From Marthasterias glacialis (Eukaryota; Echinodermata; Asteroidea; Forcipulatida; Asteriidae): 64,000 nucleotides of DNA. Position 1 is the stretch's first letter; each line of letters opens with the position of its first letter. The position numbers and the translations under genes are program-made. The DNA is taken from NCBI GenBank assembly GCA_911728455.2, contig OU452235.1:7630090-7694089 (forward strand), given 5' to 3'. Positions 46,601 through 50,006 of the stretch are shown piece after piece. Below the pieces are notes generated by a model. The model made no database searches and had not been told where the DNA came from. It worked only from the letters and a program-made list of their open reading frames with translations.

Positions 46601-48382
46601 AGTACACAGTCAACCTTACTACTGTCTGACCATTCAATATCAGCCACTGTGGTTTTGTGAGAAATGCAGTACAGGTACTCATTACACAGATAGTTCCGGG
46701 CACAATTGCTCCACCATACACAACCAGTGCAGTTGGATGGTTTTGAACGGTTGATCAACTCACTAACAAATGTTACTGAGAGTAGTCAAGACTAGGAGGT
46801 GGTTCTTGTGATTAAAGATGTAGACAACCATAATCATTAACCATCATAAAAGATCTCACAAATGACAAGCTTCCTGATGAACTTTCCAACAGCCAGCACG
46901 CCCACATCCCAAACAAAATGTGGACTAATGGTCCATTGTGAACAACGGAAAGTCCCACATGCTCCACTAATCACAGAGCATGTCAGTAGCTTTTAATAAC
47001 ATTCACATGCACGGAACATCAGGATGGCGACACATGTAACCAGAGGCCCGGTAGCTACAAAGGTGTCAAATTCATTCCCCATCAGAGCTATTAAATAGCG
47101 TGACGGAAACTTACTTATCTTAGCATGGATCCGGTATCCCTACTTTAGAGAATGTCACCTCAAAGCATGTGTTTTCTGTCATCAGTGCTTTAGAAAAGTC
47201 ACATGGACACCCCCCATTCACAATGTCAACATTTAAAGACTTTGTCTAATTTTGGGCAAACAGGGTTTAACCCTTAAAAACCCCAGCTCATCATTGGTAA
47301 ACTGACTGTAAATGCTTTCATTTTTTTGCGAAATCAAGATATTTGTAATAAAACCAACCTGTGAAAATGTCAGCTCATTTTTTTGTTTCATTTGCATTCG
47401 GCATTTTTGTACGCATTCCTATAGGCAGGGTTTTTGTCTCACTGCGACGAAAACTAATTTTGGATCTTATTTCATTCATTATTTAAAAATGATAATACTT
47501 CAGGCAGCAATATTTCAAGGAAAGTTTTCTACCATCATTATCTTTATACCATGTAAGGTATATGTAAATCTGTGAGCACTTAGGTTTTTCTTCTCACCAA
47601 TGTTGATCTGGGGCTTTAAGAGAGGCAAGTAAAATTAACCAAGCAGTTAGCTCAAATGATCGTTTTGAAGATTTCTATTACAGGTAAAATATAGGATTGG
47701 TAAAGCTGGAAGTGCAGCGTTCTTACTTTGTCTGATTCAATATAATATACTTGAAAAAAAAAAACCTTAGAAAATTTGGGTTCAATCCGTCGTCTGAGTC
47801 AGGATAAAATAGTGGAAAAAAACGTGCACACTTTTTAGCATGTAAATACAATGTCCAAATTAAAATCAGGGTGGTATTCAAATTCAATTTTTCATTTCGA
47901 CTTTGACAGTATTTCAGACAGAAATATTTCTATGGAAGATTGCTACTGGTATGAACTTCATAATCAGTAATTTTTCAGACTGATACTAATAAAAACATTT
48001 TTTTGGTGAAAACCAATCCTGTATTCTACCTTTAGAAAGGGTAACAATTTGTCATCTTAATTGAAACAAACATTAAATCTTGTATAAGGTATTTTTAAAA
48101 TGAATCAAGAACTGGTGTCATCATTTTAAAAAAAATGCTCTAGAACAATGATAAATTTGGAAACTTGTTTGTAGTCACTTTAAAAAACAACAACAACGCT
48201 GTTCGACTTAAGGTTTTTGGTTGATAACAATCCAATCAGTCAACTTTTTACAAGACAATTATTTATTAATGACTTACCGTACTGGCATCTGGGCCCTTCA
48301 AATCCAGGGGGGCAGAGGCACATCTGGGAATAGCCACCTTGACATGTTCCACCATTGAAACACACTCCCACACTGCAGGAAG
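4550..48382 (-). CDS. MEGF6: MEGF6-like multi-EGF gene, 16 internal exons (partial gene)
   Basis: Sixteen minus-strand exons join in one frame (2001 nt, 667 codons) through introns with GT donors and AG acceptors, all phase 1. Domain order is: one EGF (exon 48278-48382), eight EGF/calcium-binding EGF exons (20693-20815 to 11924-12046), a cysteine-free linker (11295-11396), then six laminin-type EGF exons (9011-9142 to 4550-4675). Known family: MEGF6 is a secreted protein with an EMI domain, then EGF/cbEGF repeats, then many laminin-type EGF repeats. The switch from cbEGF to eight-cysteine repeats favours it over fibrillin, SCUBE or Notch (no laminin-type run) and over MEGF10/11 (no cbEGF run). 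Start, signal peptide, EMI, stop codon and UTRs are not in view. The protein probably acts in the extracellular matrix or in secretion; no catalytic function is expected. The symbol is inferred from architecture, not from an alignment. Confidence 0.75.
6057..6191 (-). CDS. MEGF6: Exon 15: laminin-type EGF 5 (45 codons)
   Basis: The acceptor CTTGCAG and donor C|GTAAGT bound a 135-nt phase 1-1 exon. Eight cysteines: [29 protein letters not shown], then TREC and PAGYYGEAC. The C6-C7 gap is three residues rather than one, a small departure from the other repeats that would widen that loop. Confidence 0.9.
6527..6661 (-). CDS. MEGF6: Exon 14: laminin-type EGF 4 (45 codons)
   Basis: The acceptor CTTATAG and donor G|GTAAGT bound a 135-nt phase 1-1 exon. 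Eight cysteines: [42 protein letters not shown]. The third loop is three residues longer than in exons 12 and 13 (C-x8-C). The next intron is only 335 bp. Confidence 0.9.
7026..7215 (+). mobile_element. LINE reverse-transcriptase C-terminal remnant
   Basis: The plus-strand translation contains [15 protein letters not shown] and, later, [11 protein letters not shown], the R-G-R-P-x-x-R-W-x-D-D-I and R-x-L-W-R landmarks found at the tail of many non-LTR retrotransposon polymerases. Only about 60 residues survive, antisense to the host gene in the intron between exons 13 and 14. It is a dead fragment. Confidence 0.6.
7474..7599 (-). CDS. MEGF6: Exon 13: laminin-type EGF 3 (42 codons)
   Basis: The acceptor CCTAAG and donor A|GTAAGT bound a 126-nt phase 1-1 exon with the eight-cysteine MEGF pattern: [39 protein letters not shown]. 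It is separated from exon 12 by 390 bp. The acceptor has a less typical CTAAG end, but no other acceptor keeps frame and the first cysteine. Confidence 0.88.
7990..8118 (-). CDS. MEGF6: Exon 12: laminin-type EGF 2 (43 codons)
   Basis: The acceptor TTCTAG and donor G|GTAAGA bound a 129-nt phase 1-1 exon. Eight cysteines: [31 protein letters not shown], and a final [10 protein letters not shown] block. This is the standard MEGF-type spacing C-x8-C-x3-C-x-C-x5-C-x6-C-x-C-x8-C. A tandem array of tRNA-like repeats (8164-8580) lies in the intron just upstream. Confidence 0.9.
8164..8580 (+). repeat. Tandem array of tRNA-like units (about 90 bp, 5 units)
   Basis: Units begin GGTCAGC at 8164, 8252, 8343, 8433 and 8497 (periods 88, 91, 90, 64, then a final unit). 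Each carries GAGTCTGACAATTGTTT followed by a B-box-like GGGTTCGAATCCAACC or a close variant. One internal unit is shortened. It lies in the intron between exons 11 and 12. Confidence 0.8.
8710..8916. mobile_element. CpG-rich palindromic element, family B copy 1
   Basis: A palindrome of about 207 bp with ends related to AATCTGAGCAGCGCTCAT and an inner arm CACCACCGCAGCTATGGCC, plus a CpG-rich centre (GCGTGCGTCGACGCACACGC, CGACACGCGTGTCG). The same structure recurs at 36890-37099. It is non-coding and MITE-like. Confidence 0.7.
9011..9142 (-). CDS. MEGF6: Exon 11: laminin-type EGF 1 (44 codons)
   Basis: The acceptor CATCCAG and donor A|GTAAGT bound a 132-nt phase 1-1 exon. Eight cysteines follow the pattern [24 protein letters not shown] and a final C, as in the MEGF/SREC class of laminin-like EGF. 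The ending [10 protein letters not shown] fits the C-x-x-G-x-T-G-x-x-C consensus for O-GlcNAc by EOGT. An N-E-T sequon is formed across the junction with exon 12. This starts the second structural half of the protein. Confidence 0.9.
9523..9710. mobile_element. Palindromic element, family C copy 1
   Basis: It starts CCCAATTTCAT and ends AAGCAGCTCTATGAAAC. The inner blocks GCTTACCAGCCAAACTACC and GGTATCCTGCTCATTT recur in the copies at 21344-21496, 29141-29307 and 56827-57020. The ends are inverted repeats of an ATTTCATAGAGCTGCTTAAGC type. Confidence 0.65.
10815..11215. repeat. GACTGCTTA-rich repeat block
   Basis: The 9-mer GACTGCTTA occurs exactly at 10828, 10851, 10958, 11007 and 11200, with several near variants and inverted forms (AAGCAGT, AAGCCTTC). 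The first two sit in a 23-bp direct tandem repeat. No open reading frame. It lies in the intron between exons 10 and 11. Confidence 0.65.
11295..11396 (-). CDS. MEGF6: Exon 10: cysteine-free proline-rich linker (34 codons)
   Basis: The acceptor CTGTAG and donor A|GTAAGT bound a 102-nt phase 1-1 open exon with no cysteine and seven prolines (motifs [21 protein letters not shown]). It sits exactly between the cbEGF half and the laminin-type EGF half. It is too short and too polar for a folded domain or membrane segment, so it is best read as a flexible hinge. Support is splice sites, frame continuity on both sides and position; there is no family motif. Being symmetric, it could be skipped without frameshift. 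Confidence 0.72.
   Translation of the reverse strand: MCQRSGRQNQTLKFSHRVETVVTSNRICSQTLA
11604..11741. mobile_element. Long hairpin (GATTTCACA...TGTGAAATC)
   Basis: Two arms of about 60 bases are near-perfect reverse complements. The left arm contains TTACGCAACTG and AAGTCCACTTGCGCAA; the right arm TTGCGCAAGTGGACTT and CAGTTGCGTAA. The loop is centred near 11670. The structure is typical of a palindromic MITE. Confidence 0.75.
11776..11888 (+). repeat. Single unit of the 112-128 bp satellite family
   Basis: It contains the family landmarks ACAGTAGGAGGGTTAACTG and TCATTCAAAACCACAGT. Related sequence occurs at about 530-760, in the reverse-oriented array 46205-46655 and at 57770-58005. Confidence 0.65.
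11924..12046 (-). CDS. MEGF6: Exon 9: calcium-binding EGF, last before the linker (41 codons)
   Basis: The acceptor TTACAG and donor C|GTAAGG bound a 123-nt phase 1-1 exon. It starts D-I-D-E-C, has six cysteines, and includes [12 protein letters not shown], a complete calcium/hydroxylation signature. The usual G-Y before the last loop is replaced by E-K-F. It ends the EGF/cbEGF half of the protein. The short intron to exon 8 (212 bp) shows how compact this part of the gene is. Confidence 0.9.
12259..12381 (-). CDS. MEGF6: Exon 8: EGF-like with eight cysteines (41 codons)
   Basis: The acceptor CCTTAG and donor G|GTAAGT bound a 123-nt phase 1-1 exon. It opens D-E-N-E-C and aligns with cbEGF, but has eight cysteines: an extra one directly before C2 (QSCCHHDC) and one two residues before C6 (DGCTC). 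The pair could form a fourth disulfide. The hydroxylation motif is degenerate (C-Y-N-x4-H-S-C-G-C, His in place of the aromatic). It is clearly coding: no stop and correct frame with both neighbours. Confidence 0.88.
13005..13062 (+). mobile_element. LINE 3' end with (ATT)n tail
   Basis: GGCGCTATACAAGACTCC is followed by an ATT microsatellite, the usual 3' terminus of CR1/L2-type LINEs in invertebrates (compare 34780-34820 and 52640-52690). No coding part is left. Confidence 0.45.
13157..13303 (-). CDS. MEGF6: Exon 7: EGF-like with N-terminal extension (49 codons)
   Basis: The acceptor AAAACAG and donor G|GTAAGT bound the longest EGF exon seen (147 nt, phase 1-1). Twelve non-cysteine residues, mostly hydrophobic and acidic ([11 protein letters not shown]), precede C1. 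Six cysteines then follow as C-x4-C-x3-C-x10-C-x-C-x12-C. An N-C-T sequon at C3 is a possible N-glycosylation site. There is no calcium signature. The extension probably forms a short interdomain linker. Confidence 0.85.
13670..14048 (+). mobile_element. Family A copy 2, interrupted by a second element
   Basis: The ends and internal landmarks match copy 1 (CAGGGATGAG start, TTCAGGAGGTTTACAGAC, ending CAGGCCTG). The sequence is split by a palindrome of about 138 bp at 13733-13870 that is absent from the other copies. Confidence 0.75.
13733..13870. mobile_element. Palindromic element, family D copy 1, nested
   Basis: It starts GAAGCCCGGTTCATACTTC and ends GAAGTATGAACCAGGCTT, inverted repeats of each other. 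The same family occurs at 24876-25017. It is inserted inside family A copy 2, so it is younger than that copy. Confidence 0.75.
14369..14491 (-). CDS. MEGF6: Exon 6: calcium-binding EGF (41 codons)
   Basis: The acceptor GTAACAG and donor C|GTAGGT bound a 123-nt phase 1-1 exon. It opens D-K-D-E-C, has six cysteines, and carries [12 protein letters not shown], a textbook Asn-hydroxylation/calcium site. It closes with [11 protein letters not shown]. Calcium should stiffen the link to exon 5. Confidence 0.9.
15165..15287 (-). CDS. MEGF6: Exon 5: EGF-like, no calcium signature (41 codons)
   Basis: The acceptor ATGCAG and donor G|GTATGC bound a 123-nt phase 1-1 exon. It has six cysteines ([17 protein letters not shown], closing R-T-C). 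It lacks both the D-x-D/N-E start and the Asn/Asp after C3 (C-M-T-Y), so it is a non-calcium EGF like its neighbour exon 4. The donor is weaker than GTAAGT, which could matter if cassette exons are skipped. Confidence 0.87.
15795..16312 (+). mobile_element. CR1/L2-type LINE 3' fragment with (TTGA)n tail
   Basis: The plus-strand translation runs through [18 protein letters not shown] and then [16 protein letters not shown] and PKLWNDLPI, the standard C-terminal block of CR1/L2-clade reverse transcriptases. A short 3' UTR ends in a run of TTGA/ATTG repeats at 16286-16311. About 120 codons are intact. It is antisense to the host gene in the intron between exons 4 and 5. Confidence 0.8.
16442..16567 (-). 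CDS. MEGF6: Exon 4: EGF-like, no calcium signature (42 codons)
   Basis: The acceptor TTTACAG and donor C|GTGAGT bound a 126-nt phase 1-1 exon. It has six cysteines in LDL-receptor-type EGF spacing (CLVRKGGC, then C-D-H-E-C, then CQC, ending G-M-T-C). It begins A-E-D-P-C instead of D-x-D/N-E-C, and the residue two after C3 is Ser rather than Asp/Asn, so calcium binding and hydroxylation are not predicted. It would act as a more flexible spacer between calcium-rigid modules. Confidence 0.87.
16759..16910 (+). mobile_element. tRNA-derived SINE
   Basis: It has an A box (TAGTCTAGTTGGTAAGACA), a B box (GGTTCGAATCC) and a body with CAGGACTCGGGAAATACTGAG. The spacing between boxes fits a pol III tRNA promoter. 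A CCA-like end and a paired acceptor stem are not evident, so it is a SINE rather than a tRNA gene. Confidence 0.75.
17400..18020. other. C-rich, G-poor stretch with strand asymmetry
   Basis: The plus strand is dominated by C and A with several poly-C runs (17505-17518, 17811-17822) and few Gs. A 20-mer starting CAGCGTGAACACCC repeats at 17878 and 17909. No exon features. It lies in the intron between exons 3 and 4. Confidence 0.5.
18455..18577 (-). CDS. MEGF6: Exon 3: calcium-binding EGF (41 codons)
   Basis: The acceptor CCTACAG and donor G|GTAAGC bound a 123-nt phase 1-1 exon. It starts D-I-N-E-C (Asp made across the junction, G|AT), has exactly six cysteines, and carries the [12 protein letters not shown] hydroxylation/calcium signature. 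The length is the common 41 residues of a cbEGF module. The intron after it (16568-18454) is unusually C-rich on the plus strand. Confidence 0.9.
18717..18876 (+). mobile_element. Family E element, partial copy
   Basis: It begins AAGCCCCTTTCACA and shares CCTTTTCACACTTGAACTGC and GGGAGTAGGG with the longer copy at 49726-50006. The right end is missing. Confidence 0.6.
20693..20815 (-). CDS. MEGF6: Exon 2: calcium-binding EGF with an extra cysteine (41 codons)
   Basis: The acceptor TTATAG and donor G|GTTAGT (a weaker, non-GTAAGT donor) bound a 123-nt phase 1-1 exon. The domain opens with D-V-N-E-C and carries C-x-N-x4-Y-x-C-x-C, the Asn/Asp hydroxylation and calcium-binding signature of cbEGF. 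It has seven cysteines rather than six: the residue after C3 is also Cys (GDCCNS). The odd number implies one free cysteine, or a disulfide to another domain or partner. It ends with the usual G-F-E-L-x-x-D-G-V-T-C block. Confidence 0.88.
20965..21085. repeat. GGCTTAGGCTC-type inverted repeat
   Basis: GGCTCTGGCTTAAGCTCCGG on the left and CCTAAGCCGGAGCCCAAGC on the right form a hairpin. Related motifs appear around 48745-48870. Probably a small palindromic element. Confidence 0.5.
21344..21496. mobile_element. Palindromic element, family C copy 2
   Basis: It contains TTACCAGCCAAAATACCAT, CTGGTTTCCTGCTTACTTTT and GCAATATTGTCTGCTTAACG, matching the right two-thirds of the family C consensus. 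The left end is unclear. Confidence 0.55.
22765..23029 (+). mobile_element. Family A copy 3 with 6-bp flanking duplication
   Basis: The complete copy starts CAGGCATGAG and ends CATGCCTG. AAGTTT directly flanks both ends (22759-22764 and 23030-23035), consistent with a 6-bp target-site duplication. This is the cleanest copy for defining the element's borders. Confidence 0.75.
23668..23920 (+). mobile_element. Family A copy 4, right end degraded
   Basis: It starts CAGGGATGAG and keeps ATTCAGGAGGTTTACAGACT and CACAATGTGGAC. The terminal CATGCCTG is not present. Confidence 0.65.
24405..25105 (+). repeat. Degenerate tandem repeat of about 135-160 bp, with a nested element
   Basis: Blocks with GGTTTTGAAAGGT or a close variant recur at 24472, 24608 and 24768, each followed by TTCTTGGTAACAG-like and ATTATTCAAC-like segments. 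A further partial unit follows at about 25025-25105, after the palindrome at 24876-25017. Confidence 0.6.
24876..25017. mobile_element. Palindromic element, family D copy 2
   Basis: AAGCCTGGTTCATACTTCA at the left and GTGAAGTATAAACCGGGCTT at the right are inverted repeats. It matches the nested copy at 13733-13870. Confidence 0.75.
25615..25865 (+). mobile_element. LINE reverse-transcriptase C-terminal remnant, frameshifted
   Basis: The plus strand reads [12 protein letters not shown], then after a frame change [18 protein letters not shown]. These correspond to the K-W-x-W-x-G-H-I-A-R and R-D-R-x-x-W-x-x-x-G-E-A-x-x-x-Q-W tail motifs common to invertebrate LINEs. Stops and the frameshift show that it is dead. 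Confidence 0.6.
26170..26250 (-). mobile_element. tRNA-like SINE head
   Basis: The minus strand has A box TAGTTGGTAGAGCACCG and B box AGGTTCAAATCCCAT at tRNA spacing. The rest of the SINE body is not clear. Confidence 0.65.
26941..27287 (-). mobile_element. Palindromic-ended element, family F copy 1
   Basis: The left end AAGGTACAATACAGGATTGG and right end ACCAATCCTATAGTTTACCTT are inverted repeats. The interior matches, in reverse orientation, the copies at 45275-45620 and 47682-48035. Length about 345 bp, non-coding. Confidence 0.75.
29141..29307. mobile_element. Palindromic element, family C copy 3
   Basis: It runs from TGCCTAATTTCATAAAGCTG to AAATTTCTGAAATTGG, with AAGCTTACCAACCC and GGTTCCCTGCTACTTTTCGC inside. 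Same family as 9523-9710. Confidence 0.65.
30930..31040 (+). mobile_element. Family G fragment
   Basis: TTTCCACCATGACCATCTTT, ATACCATATAAG and CACCAGTGTTGTGAATGCCC match the right third of the copies at 47274-47620 and 58383-58710. Confidence 0.5.
34500..34820 (+). mobile_element. LINE 3' fragment with (ATT)n tail
   Basis: The plus-strand reading contains LRSQFKNNL and [20 protein letters not shown], a decayed version of the CR1/L2 C-terminal block, followed by GCTATATAAATGCTGT and an ATT repeat. This is a different copy and lineage from 15795-16312. Confidence 0.7.
34991..35278 (+). mobile_element. Family A copy 5
   Basis: It starts CAGGGATGAGATTTG, contains GGGAGGTTTACAGACTC and GATGTGGACTATTTC, and ends CACCTGCCTG. 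It is full length but diverged from the other copies. Confidence 0.7.
35611..36102. repeat. Direct duplication of about 157 bp, offset 335 bp
   Basis: Segments 35611-35767 and 35946-36102 both run from CTTCTGGGAAACCAC to GAATGCCATTGTCCAGATGT with scattered substitutions. Non-coding; the function is unknown. Confidence 0.75.
36890..37099. mobile_element. CpG-rich palindromic element, family B copy 2
   Basis: Arms of about 60 bp: left ACTAATCTGAGCAGCGCTC and CACCACCGCAGCTATGGCC; right GGCCATAGCTGTGGTGGTG and GAGCTGCTCGGATTAATC. The centre is rich in CpG and GCGTGC motifs, unlike the AT-rich flanks. Confidence 0.78.
44828..44949. mobile_element. Short palindromic MITE, 17-bp perfect inverted ends
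   Basis: It starts GGGGTGGATTTCACAAA and ends with the exact reverse complement TTTGTGAAATCCACCCC. Inside are several GTCCTA/TAGGAC motifs in both directions. Length 122 bp. Confidence 0.8.
45275..45620 (+). mobile_element. Palindromic-ended element, family F copy 2
   Basis: It opens AAAGGTAAAATATAGGAC and closes AATACCAGTCCTGTATTC. It shares TACTGGTATGAACTTCATAA and CAGACTGATACTAAT with the copy at 47682-48035. Confidence 0.75.
46205..46655 (-). repeat. Satellite array, four units of 112-121 bp
   Basis: TATGCC marks unit starts at 46211, 46323, 46444 and 46556. Each unit has CATGTGGGAAATGCATCTAC or a variant, then CAACCCTCCTACTGTCTGAC, then a CCACTGTGGTT-like segment. Single or paired units occur elsewhere in the window in the opposite orientation. 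Confidence 0.85.
47274..47620 (+). mobile_element. Palindromic-ended element, family G copy 1
   Basis: The ends are CCCCAGCTCATCATTGGTAA and CCAATGTTGATCTGGGGC, inverted. The interior shares AAATCAAGATATTTGTAATA and TTTCTACCATCATTATC with the copy at 58383-58710. Family F copy 3 begins about 60 bp downstream. Confidence 0.75.
47682..48035 (+). mobile_element. Palindromic-ended element, family F copy 3
   Basis: It opens AGGTAAAATATAGGATTGG and closes AACCAATCCTGTATTCTACC. About 350 bp, same orientation as copy 2. It lies about 240 bp from exon 1 on its donor side. Confidence 0.75.
48278..48382 (-). CDS. MEGF6: Exon 1 of those visible: classical EGF domain (35 codons)
   Basis: The acceptor (CCACAG) and donor (G|GTAAGT) give a 105-nt phase 1-1 exon with six cysteines in canonical EGF spacing C-x4-C-x5-C-x7-C-x-C-x8-C, ending in a [10 protein letters not shown] motif. 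C2-x4-T-C3 (CFNGGTC) fits the O-fucosylation consensus used by POFUT1. The last G joins AC of the next exon to make Asp, so the two read CQYDVNEC: an EGF running straight into a calcium-binding EGF. In MEGF6 such an EGF follows the EMI domain. It is separated from the next exon by 27.5 kb. Upstream exons must exist, because the exon has an acceptor and no start codon. Confidence 0.85.
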
Positions 48383-49725
48383 CTGTGGATTAGGAGAAAA
48401 AGAAGGAAGGCAAAAATTAATCACAGGCTTTAAGCAAACATGTAGGGGGGTAGTGTTCATCCCCCCATTAGATTCATGCCTTTTCCCCCTGATAAGAATA
48501 GAGGGACGTAAAACATTAATAGTTGTCAGACTTTCACCTTTATTTCACAGAGTTCCTCATCTGAGAATGTGGTTTAGTTGAACTTAATTGCTAAGCAAGA
48601 ACAGTTACTACACAGCATCTATACGGCAATCAAACACATACTATGTATCATTTTGACTGGTACCCTGTTTCTGTAAAGCATGCATTTTCCGTGCCTGCCT
48701 TTACAAATCTGTGTCTTTAAACAGCTCTATGTAATTGGTCCCAAAGGCTTTGACAATGGCTTTGGCTTTGGATTAGGCTCCATCTGCCTGTTTGAAGCAC
48801 TATACCAACAGTGCACAGTTTTTTTGTTTTTTTTAAATTGCTGACAGAGCCTAAGCCGGAGCCTGGTTTTGAAAAAGATTGCAGATTGAAGCCATATCCA
48901 AATTGACGGCTATGGCTACAGGTGTTGCTAAGGGTGTTGCTAAGATTGTCCTATACTTCAACACATGATGAAGCGGTGATCCAGCTTCAGCCATAGCCGC
49001 CAATTCCGACATGGCTTTACATTAGAGTGGAAGGGAACAAAGAGACTGGTCCCTTTTTACCGTACTGAAAATCAGAGTTTATTATTGCTATCCGACACAG
49101 GGAGCATGACAAGGATGCAGTAGATCATGGCCAAACTTGAAAGAGCTCGCAAAACTTGCCAGGACCCAGTTGCAAAATACGTAGCGTTGCATAATAAAGA
49201 GCGATTTGACAGATAAGAATATCTTAAAACAAGAGTTACACTTGGTCTGGATTATTTGGGGATCCAGGGACAGGAAAAAAACCTCCCCCTGCCCCCTCCT
49301 CCGTAGGAAGTGTCGCAGTGGTGTAACTATGGCAGGTAGGGGGAGAAGGGGGAAGTCACCTACTCTACAAGGCCTGTACTACTCCCTTCCGTTTCCGCGT
49401 ATAGAAACACGGGTGCAAGAGTTTTTTCCCCCAAAGAAAAATACTTGAAGGGTTATCTAAAAATGACTTGAGACTTTCTTAGAGTCTCCCTCAAGCTCGC
49501 TGAAAGGAGGTCGGGGCATCTTTGTTTCAGAAATAGACTTCTGATTTTCTTTAGAAAAAACAGACGCGGAAGTGACTTTATGCCTGAATTCGTAAAAAGG
49601 TTCTCAACATTTCTGCCGTCGTCAACACAACCTTCCTTGACCATGGTAACCTTAACCATGCCCAACCCCTTCAAAATCCACCTGCGTGTTTTGGTTGATT
49701 TACCAGGAAAATAATCATGCTTAAC

Positions 49726-50006
49726 GCCCCCTTTAACACTACAAGTGTTTGCTGGGTAGTTCCCGGGAAAATTTGGTTAACCCTTTCACACTTGAACTGC
49801 TAACCCTGGCAAACTCCTGGGAAATAGCTAACCCCTGGGAGTAGGGGCGAGTTAACTCTGGGGTCAGCACACTGAGTGTTCATTTTCCCCAGGAAAATTG
49901 CACCAAGTGTGAAACGAACACGGGGTGGTGGTGGGTTTCAAACTCCCTAGGAGCTTCCTGGGGTTTTGTTTCCTGGGAATTGGCTCTGTAGTGTGAACAG
50001 GGCTTT
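49726..50006. mobile_element. Palindromic-ended element, family E copy 2
   Basis: The left end GCCCCCTTTAACACTACA and right end TGTAGTGTGAACAGGGC are inverted repeats. The interior is rich in CCTGGGAA/TTCCCAGG motifs, itself self-complementary. The ends resemble those of many hAT- or P-type non-autonomous elements, but the superfamily is not assigned. Confidence 0.65.

Larger units (their letters stand above)
20816..48277 (-). other. MEGF6: 27.5-kb intron between exons 1 and 2
   Basis: Phases match across it (G|AC makes Asp), and domain logic (EGF followed by cbEGF) needs no missing exon. The interior holds many interspersed repeats (listed separately) and two LINE remnants. I saw no exon with cysteine-rich content and no nested gene on either strand. 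Large introns near the 5' end of genes often carry regulatory elements, but none can be identified from sequence alone. Confidence 0.75.
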
